Shown here in pieces: positions 1 to 5,326 of a stretch of DNA of 10,438 bases. The position numbers and the translations under genes are program-made. Every line of letters starts with the position of its first letter. Position 1 is the stretch's first letter. The stretch lies in assembly GCA_002495735.1 (NCBI GenBank), contig DAGM01000067.1, forward strand, positions 1 to 10,438, given 5' to 3'. The stretch is from Euryarchaeota archaeon UBA54. Lineage in GTDB: Archaea; Thermoplasmatota; Poseidoniia; Poseidoniales; Thalassarchaeaceae. Under the pieces are notes generated by a model. The model saw only the letters and a list, made by a program, of their open reading frames with translations, was not told the origin of the DNA and searched no databases.

Positions 1-258
1 GGTGGTGGTGGCGCACTTTTTGAGGGAACTCCTGACGAGCAGACGGTCTGGGAAAGTCACAACGACGAGGTCACAGAGGCACCCCCTGGCTTCGTGATTA
101 CTGCGCACAGCGAGTCCTGTGGAGTGCAGGGTATGCAGAACGAATCTGGAGATCGATTTGGACTTCAATTTCACCCCGAAGTAAACGACTCAGAGTATGG
201 CGCAAGGATTTTCGAGAATTTTGTAGGGGTGTGCGAACGGGCCCGCAGGGCCCGGTGA
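1..258 (+). CDS. guaA: GMP synthase [glutamine-hydrolysing] subunit A, 3' fragment
   Basis: Partial at the 5' edge: 85 codons in frame 1, ending at TGA 256-258. This is the C-terminal half of a class I glutamine amidotransferase, which frees ammonia from glutamine for amination of XMP to GMP (purine biosynthesis, cytoplasm). Seen in the sequence: the block VWESHNDEV near the start, which matches the SHxDEV motif of GuaA amidotransferases, and QFHPEV at residues 56-61, which holds the catalytic His58 and Glu60 of the Cys-His-Glu triad. The nucleophile Cys lies upstream of the window. The protein stops about 25 residues after the HPE motif and does not continue into an ATP-pyrophosphatase domain. 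That fits the split two-subunit archaeal GMP synthase, not the fused bacterial GuaA. The related glutaminases PdxT and HisH are less likely given the SHNDEV block and the IFENF C-terminus. The stop codon abuts a perfect hairpin, and rpoP follows 43 nt later. Confidence 0.85.
   Translation, partial: GGGGALFEGTPDEQTVWESHNDEVTEAPPGFVITAHSESCGVQGMQNESGDRFGLQFHPEVNDSEYGARIFENFVGVCERARRAR
238..254. repeat. Perfect 7-bp inverted repeat at the guaA stop codon
   Basis: CGGGCCC (238-244), loop GCA, GGGCCCG (248-254). The stem is all G/C and ends 1 nt before the guaA TGA. It could fold in the mRNA and affect termination or 3' end stability. No T tract follows, so it is not a canonical archaeal or intrinsic terminator. 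It also encodes the Arg/Ala-rich C-terminus of GuaA, so GC-rich codon use may be the whole explanation. Confidence 0.35.
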
Positions 259-301
259 GGCAGAGGACAGATTGAAGAAGGCCCGGCAGGTCGCCGGCTC
301 G

Positions 302-571
302 ATGTCCAACGAAGCAGAACGTCTCGTGCTCCACAAGTGCAGGAACTGCAATCGCACCGATCGAAGGGCTTGGAGCCCTGCTGAGCTGCCCAAGTGCACT
401 CACTGTGAATCGACTATGGATCCACTTGAGATCCGCTACAAGTGCCTGCGGTGTGGTCACCTAACATGGACTGAGGCAGGCACCGCTGGAAAGTCCTGCC
501 ACAAGTGTGGATATCGGATCTTCGTCAAACCCCGTAAGGAAGGACGCCACAAGACCCTGAAGGCCGAGTGA
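302..571 (+). CDS. rpoP: DNA-directed RNA polymerase subunit Rpo12/RpoP with an extra N-terminal zinc ribbon
   Basis: A small zinc-binding subunit of archaeal RNA polymerase, homologous to eukaryotic Rpb12; in known structures it helps hold the Rpo3-Rpo10-Rpo11 assembly platform to the core. In this 89-residue protein the family signature lies at residues 46-80: YKC48-x2-C51, then C66-x2-C69, followed by GYRIFVKPRK, which matches the C-x2-CG-xRIxxKxR ending of RpoP. Archaeal RpoP is usually about 45-50 residues. Here about 40 residues precede it and carry a second four-cysteine set, C13-x2-C16 and C32-x2-C35, so the protein looks like two tandem zinc ribbons. The start is ambiguous. ATG 302 is chosen. 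An in-frame TTG at 272, with GAGG about 5 nt upstream, would add ten residues (99 aa) without changing the domains. It lies 43 nt after guaA and 40 nt before the RFC-like gene, in an apparent information-processing operon. Confidence 0.8.
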   Translation: MSNEAERLVLHKCRNCNRTDRRAWSPAELPKCTHCESTMDPLEIRYKCLRCGHLTWTEAGTAGKSCHKCGYRIFVKPRKEGRHKTLKAE

Positions 572-611
572 GCAGCGCGGTCTTCAAGTCCCGCCAATCC
601 GACGACCTCCC

Positions 612-1751
612 GTGACGGGCTGGCTGAATACCCACGCACCTCGGACATTCGAGCAGTTGGCCGTGCCCGACAAGGCGCGTCAGGCACTGCTCTCAGTCAG
701 CCTCTCCCCCGAACCACCGCACTTGCTGATAACCGGCCCGGCGGGTGTGGGCAAGACGGCAGCATGGCGATTGGTTGCCCGCCAGATTCTCGGGCGAGGG
801 TGGCGCTCCACGACACACGTACTACAGGCCCGCGACCTTGTCAGGCAACGCGGCGCCATGAGCACATTCGAGAACTTTCTCAGGCCCGGTGGTACTGGTT
901 CTAGTGACACCCTAGCTGGAAGACTCAGTTTAGATGCCTTTGACAGAGGGATTTCAACCGGCTCACCGAACGATGTTGCCCCTGCTGGCAGGGAAATCGA
1001 AATCATTCCCGGTGTCCTGCCCGTGAGTCGACTCATCGTCCTCGAGGACGCTGATCACCTCGGCTCAATCAGACAGGCCTACTTGCGCAGGATGATGGAG
1101 ACTGTTGGAAACGCCTCTAGGTTCGTCCTTGTGGCAAGAGCCCCCTCGAGGATTATCGACGCGTTGCGCTCTCGAACTCAGATGATCCGAATTCCGGCGA
1201 CTGAGCGTGGGACAATGCTGTCTACTATGCACTCCGTCACCGAATCAGAGGGTGTGGAGACCGTAAATGAGGTACTTGAGGACATTGCTTACATCTCGAG
1301 GGGTAACCTCAGGAAGGCTCTGTTCACCTTGGAGATGCTGCATTTGAGAGATCTCGCACAAGATCGCTCGGCGGTTCATACTCTAGTCCAGTCAACCACC
1401 CTACAGTCCGGCAGACACCTGATGGAACTTGCTTTGAGAGGGAGAGTGGTCGAGTGGAGGTGGGAGAATCAGAGAGGCCGCAAGAAGAAGGTGCTGGCAG
1501 GGGCATTGGCCGAAATCGACCGCATGATGAATGACCACGGAATGGACTCCGACGACGTAGTCCACCAACTCCACGACGTTCTGGTCGGTCGTAGACTCTC
1601 TCTCCCCGATCCACTCCGTGAGCAGCTGCTAGGGGCATTGGCCGACTGTGACACCCAGCTCAATCGCTCAATGCACGCACGAATTCCCTTCGAGAATTTC
1701 CTTCACAAAGTTGCCAGAGCCGGAAGGGACCACGGTCTCGCTTTCGGTTGA
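612..1751 (+). CDS. Divergent replication factor C small-subunit-like AAA+ ATPase
   Basis: 379 residues from a GTG start; no nearer ATG fits the conserved N-terminus. RFC loads the PCNA clamp onto primed DNA. Order of elements: a YRP-like N-terminus (HAPRTFEQL), Walker A GPAGVGKT at 42-49, the GRGWRSTTHVLQARD stretch matching the RFC ENW...ELNASD region, a Walker B-like strand LIVLEDAD at 141-148, an LRRMME helix matching RFC ALRRTME, SRT at 187-189 where the family has the SRC arginine-finger motif, a sensor-2-like GNLRKA near 231, and a helical C-terminal collar region. Odd points: the usual hhhhDEAD is EDAD, the sensor-1 Asn is absent (LVARAPSRI), and about 50 extra residues (roughly 83-135) separate Walker A from Walker B. 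Typical archaeal RfcS is about 320 residues. It may be a second, specialised RFC small subunit; a loader of another clamp, or a DNA polymerase III delta'-like role, cannot be excluded. Its stop is 5 nt from the convergent tRNA. Confidence 0.75.
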   Translation: MTGWLNTHAPRTFEQLAVPDKARQALLSVSLSPEPPHLLITGPAGVGKTAAWRLVARQILGRGWRSTTHVLQARDLVRQRGAMSTFENFLRPGGTGSSDTLAGRLSLDAFDRGISTGSPNDVAPAGREIEIIPGVLPVSRLIVLEDADHLGSIRQAYLRRMMETVGNASRFVLVARAPSRIIDALRSRTQMIRIPATERGTMLSTMHSVTESEGVETVNEVLEDIAYISRGNLRKALFTLEMLHLRDLAQDRSAVHTLVQSTTLQSGRHLMELALRGRVVEWRWENQRGRKKKVLAGALAEIDRMMNDHGMDSDDVVHQLHDVLVGRRLSLPDPLREQLLGALADCDTQLNRSMHARIPFENFLHKVARAGRDHGLAFG

Positions 1752-1756
1752 TGGAA

Positions 1757-1833
1757 TGGCGGGCGATACAGGATTTGAACCCGTGTTCTCGGCTTAGGAG
1801 GCCAAGGTGATATCCAGACTACACTAATCGCCC
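1757..1833 (-). tRNA. tRNA-Arg(CCU), reads AGG, 3' CCA encoded
   Basis: Read on the minus strand from 1833 to 1757. Acceptor stem GGGCGAT pairs perfectly with ATCGCCC (plus-strand 1761-1767), discriminator G at 1760, encoded CCA at 1757-1759. The D arm has GTG/CAC with GG and A20 in the loop. Anticodon arm TTGGC - loop CTCCTAA - GCCGA gives anticodon CCT (T-G and T-A pairs at the outer end). The T arm is ACGGG - TTCAAAT - CCTGT. Variable loop is short and no intron is present (loop of seven). The arginine identity elements A20 and the C35 anticodon position agree with the call. The gene faces the RFC-like gene tail to tail. No clear TATA box is visible in 1834-1870, where its promoter should lie. 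Confidence 0.95.
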
Positions 1834-1940
1834 GGCTCTGCGACAGCACTCTCCCCAAGAAAGGTAACGTTCGCAGAATCACCCTCCTTCGATAGCAATA
1901 GCGCCGATGCCATCAAGCATCCTGCGTCCTCCGAAGTTCC

Positions 1941-3392
1941 ATGGAGGCCCCTATCCCGAAGCTGCCGACACCGTATTCGGATTCGAGCAAGTTCGGCGCC
2001 TCGAACCAGCGAGCACTCTCTCGCAGCGTGTCAGCCAGAGATACCGGGAGGCGCTTCTGGACTCGCGTCTCTGGGTCCGCCCAGACCCCTTTGATTCGCC
2101 AAACCCTCTCTTTGGTAGCCCCTATCTGCGCCGGCCTGCTGTTGGTGAAGTGGGATTTCGCCTCCTACGATGCGGCCATCGCAGCATATATTCTCCTTGC
2201 TGTGCTGTTAATCCCCACCAATCTCGCGGCAACCTTCGCTGGGATGTCCGCGCGCGACCGACTCAAGTTGCGAGATGGAGGCCAGAGATCGATGGATGCC
2301 TATCCAGGTGTGGAGCGAATTCTCAACACCTTGGGTGAGAGATCCTTGAGGGAGAGAATACGCCTCCTCTCAGCAGCACTCGGTGCGGTGGCGCTGATTG
2401 CAGTGAGGGACCTCGAGACGGGCAATACTCTCGGGACGTTGCTCCTGGGCGCTTCGATGGCTCTGGGGGCACTGTGCTTCCTCAACTCATTAATGTTGGA
2501 CGACTCGATTCCCATGCGCTCCAATTCATTTCCCTTGCTCTCCCTGCATGCCCCGACTCTGCATGACAGCACTTTGAACAGGCCGTTGTCCGACCTTATG
2601 GTCGCACATCTCGATCCAGAGACCGCGGCAGCGTGGGATGATTGGAAAATCTCCATAATGGATAGTGTGAGGGGCAATCAGACCCCCGATTCGGCCGTAG
2701 AACACCTTCTGCGTGCAGTGTATCTCAATGAGCAGGGACTGCTCGACGATGCTAGATTGATGACCGAGGCGAAGCGTGTTTTCAAGGTGTCAGCAATTGA
2801 CAGTTTGATTGACAAATCGAACAAGTTTGACCTGAAATCACTACGGACCCTGTTGGCGCACACCAAGGCTTGGGAACCGGGGCTGTTCAGGTTGATTGAC
2901 AGGCTGCAGGATTCGGCCATCAGAGGTGACCACTCGATGAATGAGATGCCTTGGAGACTGGATCTCGACCTGCCCCCCCGCTGCTCTCAGGGTCAGGCCG
3001 ACCTGTTCGTCATGCTGCACAACAACACCGGAGCTACTACCAATGTCAAGGTCGATATTGTGGTGGCTGAAGGGGAACCGGCTCTGCAGACAATTAGAGT
3101 CGAGGCCAGAGCCTCCCGTCGTATTGACAAGGCAAGAGCCATGGATCAGGTCGATTCAATGGGGCGTCTGCTGGATGACGCCACCGTACTCTGGATTGGT
3201 CTTGCGTGGCCGGACTCCAAACTAGGATCGCATCCAGTACAGGTCACCTTGAGGGGAGAGCACGGGAAAACACTCTCCTCAGTTGTGGTGCAGACCACGC
3301 TGTCGTCAAAGGCGCAGCAGGAGAGCGCAGGCCAGCGAATGTCCGACGCAGCCTCGGCTGTTCGCAGACTGGCTCTCTCCATAGCCGATTGA
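1941..3392 (+). CDS. Membrane protein of unknown function with C-terminal beta-sandwich-like domain
   Basis: 483 residues; the family is not recognised. The N-terminal ~50 residues are polar and Ser/Arg-rich with no signal peptide. Four hydrophobic segments follow at about 53-70, 76-98, 138-156 and 162-184, arranged as two hairpins separated by a charged loop (102-137). Residues ~210-335 are predominantly helical and charged. Residues ~338-452 read like a beta-sandwich, with alternating strands such as DLFVMLHNNTG and VKVDIVVAEG, similar in texture to CARDB or other Ig-like domains. The last 30 residues look helical. With both hairpins crossing the membrane, the long C-terminal part would lie on the same side as the N-terminus, probably the cytoplasm. 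ATG 1941 is the first usable start in frame; no Shine-Dalgarno precedes it, so it could be leaderless. It is separated from the flavoprotein by 70 nt containing a hairpin. Confidence 0.7.
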   Translation: MEAPIPKLPTPYSDSSKFGASNQRALSRSVSARDTGRRFWTRVSGSAQTPLIRQTLSLVAPICAGLLLVKWDFASYDAAIAAYILLAVLLIPTNLAATFAGMSARDRLKLRDGGQRSMDAYPGVERILNTLGERSLRERIRLLSAALGAVALIAVRDLETGNTLGTLLLGASMALGALCFLNSLMLDDSIPMRSNSFPLLSLHAPTLHDSTLNRPLSDLMVAHLDPETAAAWDDWKISIMDSVRGNQTPDSAVEHLLRAVYLNEQGLLDDARLMTEAKRVFKVSAIDSLIDKSNKFDLKSLRTLLAHTKAWEPGLFRLIDRLQDSAIRGDHSMNEMPWRLDLDLPPRCSQGQADLFVMLHNNTGATTNVKVDIVVAEGEPALQTIRVEARASRRIDKARAMDQVDSMGRLLDDATVLWIGLAWPDSKLGSHPVQVTLRGEHGKTLSSVVVQTTLSSKAQQESAGQRMSDAASAVRRLALSIAD

Positions 3393-3400
3393 GGTCTTTG

Positions 3401-3415
3401 CGGGACGGAGTCCCG
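3401..3415. repeat. Perfect 6-bp inverted repeat downstream of the membrane-protein gene
   Basis: CGGGAC (3401-3406), loop GGA, GTCCCG (3410-3415), beginning 8 nt after the stop codon at 3390-3392. It lies between the membrane-protein gene and the flavoprotein start and could mark the 3' end of the first mRNA or serve as a regulatory site. No T-rich tract follows it. Geometry (short GC stem, 3-nt loop, gene end) resembles the hairpin at 238-254. Confidence 0.35.
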
Positions 3416-3453
3416 AGCGTCACGTTCATGGCACTATTGTGATTGCGACCAAC

Positions 3454-3459
3454 GGAGTG
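3454..3459 (+). promoter_or_regulatory. Shine-Dalgarno that fixes the flavoprotein start
   Basis: GGAGTG with GGAG ending 5 nt before ATG 3463. It supports that ATG over the in-frame GTG at 3439, which has no comparable upstream site and would add eight non-conserved residues ahead of the FAD-binding strand. Confidence 0.6.
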
Positions 3460-3462
3460 AAC

Positions 3463-4899
3463 ATGGAGTCGTGGGACATCGTCGTCATCGGCAGCGGCCC
3501 CGCGGCCCTGCGAGCAGCCATCGCTTCTGCCGACGCTGGCACAATCCCTCTGGTGATTGACTCCTCAGGTGTCGGTTCAGCATCCGGTGCAGCCCCTCTG
3601 TCAGGCTTGGCTGCCTCGATAGACGAACTTGACTCCACCGCACATCGTAACGATACGGTTACAGCTGGCGGCGAGTCAACTAACAAGGTTGCAGCAGCCC
3701 GATTCTGTGGTGAGGCAGTCTCAGTCATTGCTGAACTTGAGAGATGGGGATTGGTTCTGCGTCGCAGAGAGGGAGGGCTCCCTCACACCTCAGAGGCACC
3801 GGGCCACAGCAGGGCTCGTCTGACAGGTTGCGGAGACAGCACAGCCAGAGAGGTGACTCGTATTCTCGAAGAGCAGGCCATCAAGAGAGGCATCCCTCGC
3901 CGCTCGGACCTAGTTCCCCTTTCTCTGGTGATGGACAATCAGCAGGTTCGTGGTGTTGTGGTGCTGGATCTATTGACTGGAGGGATATCCGCGATTCAAT
4001 CAAAAGCAATCATTCTGGCCACAGAAGGCCACCAGGGAATATGGTCCTCTCCTTCGAATGGAGCGGGTATCGGGGCCGCCCTCGCTGTCTCTGCAGGCGT
4101 AGGTCTGTCCGGCATGGCAAATTCTCCTCGGCATCCACTCACAATCCGTGGCACGGACATGCACCTCCCCATCGATCTGCTGGGTGCTGGAGGTAGACTG
4201 CGCAAGGAGAGCGGAGAGGACGTCGAGCCCGAGACAATCCTCAACGGTGAAGGATGCGTCCTCGACCTACGATCACTCGATGCAGCAGCATCTCCGTGGT
4301 TCGCTCAGACCACTAGAAGGGTGAGGGAGAGGGCAGGCTTGGATATAACCACCGAAGTCATTCCCCTGATGCCAAGCGTCGCCGCAACTACTGGAGGCGC
4401 TCCTGTGGATGAAAGTGGCAGAGTAACCTTCGAGGATGGTAATATGTGGTTCACAGGTCTTTATGCGGCTGGGCGCTCAGCCAACACTGGAATGCACGGA
4501 GCGGGTATGCTGCCCGGGAACCAGTTGCTTGAGGACCTAGTGAGTGGAAATAGTGCCGGAGAGCACGCTGGAGTCTGGGCTTCGGACACATCGTTCGGCT
4601 CTTCCTCTCAGGTGGAGGAAGCGATTCAGATCGAACGAGCCAGAGTGACGTCCCTGATGAGAACCACTGGCGAGTCAGTAGGACGATTCTCAACCACCAT
4701 GTCGTCTATCATGGGCAATCTCAACGGCAGTCGCGATGAGAAAGTCCTCGAAGCAGCCGCAACCGGCCTCGCTGGGTTGCGAGAGATGGGAATCGGGGTC
4801 ACAGATTCTTCCATAGTGATGAACACCGAATTGGTCACTGCGATTCATCTCCAGGGCATGATTGCTCTGGCTGAGGCGATAATCGTCCCAGAGGGATAG
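3463..4899 (+). CDS. FAD-dependent oxidoreductase, shortened SdhA/FrdA/NadB-family paralogue
   Basis: 478 residues from ATG 3463. The family comprises succinate dehydrogenase and fumarate reductase flavoproteins, L-aspartate oxidase and relatives. N-terminal Rossmann fold: WDIVVIGSGPAALRAA (residues 4-19) with GxGxxA at 10-15. Further family blocks are AVILAT-like AIILATEG at 182-189, HPLT at 224-227 (HPTG in SdhA), VLDLRSL at 266-272 and LYAAGRSANTGMHGAG near 333-348. Several active-site positions differ. The segment holding the catalytic Arg between HPTG and LDLR is shortened and lacks a clear equivalent. PTAHYTMGG is PSVAATTGG (His to Ala308), and HGANRLGGNSL is HGAGMLPGNQL (Arg to Met349). 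There is no SHT motif for a covalent FAD histidine, and the C-terminal ESRGxHxRxDYP region is missing because the protein ends earlier. Dicarboxylate oxidation is therefore doubtful; the substrate is unknown. No iron-sulfur or membrane-anchor subunit gene is adjacent. It is followed after 1 nt by the HIT gene. Confidence 0.75.
   Translation: MESWDIVVIGSGPAALRAAIASADAGTIPLVIDSSGVGSASGAAPLSGLAASIDELDSTAHRNDTVTAGGESTNKVAAARFCGEAVSVIAELERWGLVLRRREGGLPHTSEAPGHSRARLTGCGDSTAREVTRILEEQAIKRGIPRRSDLVPLSLVMDNQQVRGVVVLDLLTGGISAIQSKAIILATEGHQGIWSSPSNGAGIGAALAVSAGVGLSGMANSPRHPLTIRGTDMHLPIDLLGAGGRLRKESGEDVEPETILNGEGCVLDLRSLDAAASPWFAQTTRRVRERAGLDITTEVIPLMPSVAATTGGAPVDESGRVTFEDGNMWFTGLYAAGRSANTGMHGAGMLPGNQLLEDLVSGNSAGEHAGVWASDTSFGSSSQVEEAIQIERARVTSLMRTTGESVGRFSTTMSSIMGNLNGSRDEKVLEAAATGLAGLREMGIGVTDSSIVMNTELVTAIHLQGMIALAEAIIVPEG
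4891..4895 (+). promoter_or_regulatory. Shine-Dalgarno for the HIT gene, inside the upstream stop region
   Basis: GAGGG 5 nt before ATG 4901, overlapping the last codons of the flavoprotein gene. This supports ATG 4901 and translational coupling within an operon. Confidence 0.55.
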
Positions 4900-4900
4900 C

Positions 4901-5326
4901 ATGGACGAATCCGATCCGAGCATTTTCACACTCATCATTCAAGGAAACATTCCCTGCCATAAGGTGTACGAGGACGAACACGTATTTTCCTTTCTTGACA
5001 TTAATCCATGCAGCATCGGGCACACCTTAGTTGTCCCCAAGGAGCAGAGCGCCACACTGGACGGACTATCGGAAGAGGCATCTGCTGCAGTCGGAAGAGT
5101 TCTTCCAAGAATATCTAGGGCTGTCCTTGCAGCCTCAGGGGCCAGTGATTTCAACGTCCTGCAGAACAATGGCGAGGCCGCATTCCAATCAGTCTTCCAC
5201 GTTCACTTCCATATCATCCCCAAACACGATGACGGTAGCGGCCTGACCTGGCCTTTCGCCACCACACAACTCGATCCCGGTGAGGGCGCAATACTTGCCG
5301 AGCGCATCCGCAACCATCTGAAATGA
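4901..5326 (+). CDS. HIT-family (histidine triad) nucleotide-binding hydrolase
   Basis: 141 residues, the usual length for Hint-type HIT proteins, which hydrolyse AMP linked to amines, acyl groups or other leaving groups through a His-AMP intermediate. Seen: an N-terminal SIFTLIIQGNIPCHKVYED, which aligns with CIFCKII.GEIPxxKVYED of the family; LDINPCSIGHTLVVPK at 32-47 (the P-x2-GHxLvvPK block); FNVLQNNGEAAFQSVFH; and the triad H100-x-H102-x-H104-IIPK, with His102 the expected nucleophile. The two N-terminal zinc-site cysteines of many family members are Ser and Thr here, so no structural zinc is expected, as in a number of active relatives. It lies 1 nt after the flavoprotein and overlaps the acyltransferase start by 4 nt (ATGA). 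Substrate is not predictable; in this operon an acyl- or lipid-linked nucleotide is possible but unproven. Confidence 0.88.
   Translation: MDESDPSIFTLIIQGNIPCHKVYEDEHVFSFLDINPCSIGHTLVVPKEQSATLDGLSEEASAAVGRVLPRISRAVLAASGASDFNVLQNNGEAAFQSVFHVHFHIIPKHDDGSGLTWPFATTQLDPGEGAILAERIRNHLK

Noticed and set aside
1837..1877. Inverted repeat TCTGCGA / TCGCAGA upstream of the tRNA
   Set aside because: Only 7 bp with a 27-nt spacer and no extension; expected by chance at this scale.
1757..1940. tRNA 3' end as an integration (att) site
   Set aside because: No integrase, direct repeat of the tRNA end or mobile gene was seen within the window.
1907..2338. 143-codon plus-strand frame overlapping the start of the membrane protein
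   Set aside because: Its translation shows no membrane or domain pattern, while the overlapping 483-codon frame has clear hydrophobic segments and continues far beyond it.
2973..2979. Run of seven C as a possible sequencing frameshift
   Set aside because: The reading frame of the membrane-protein gene stays open and coherent across it (DLDLPPRCSQ), so no error is indicated.
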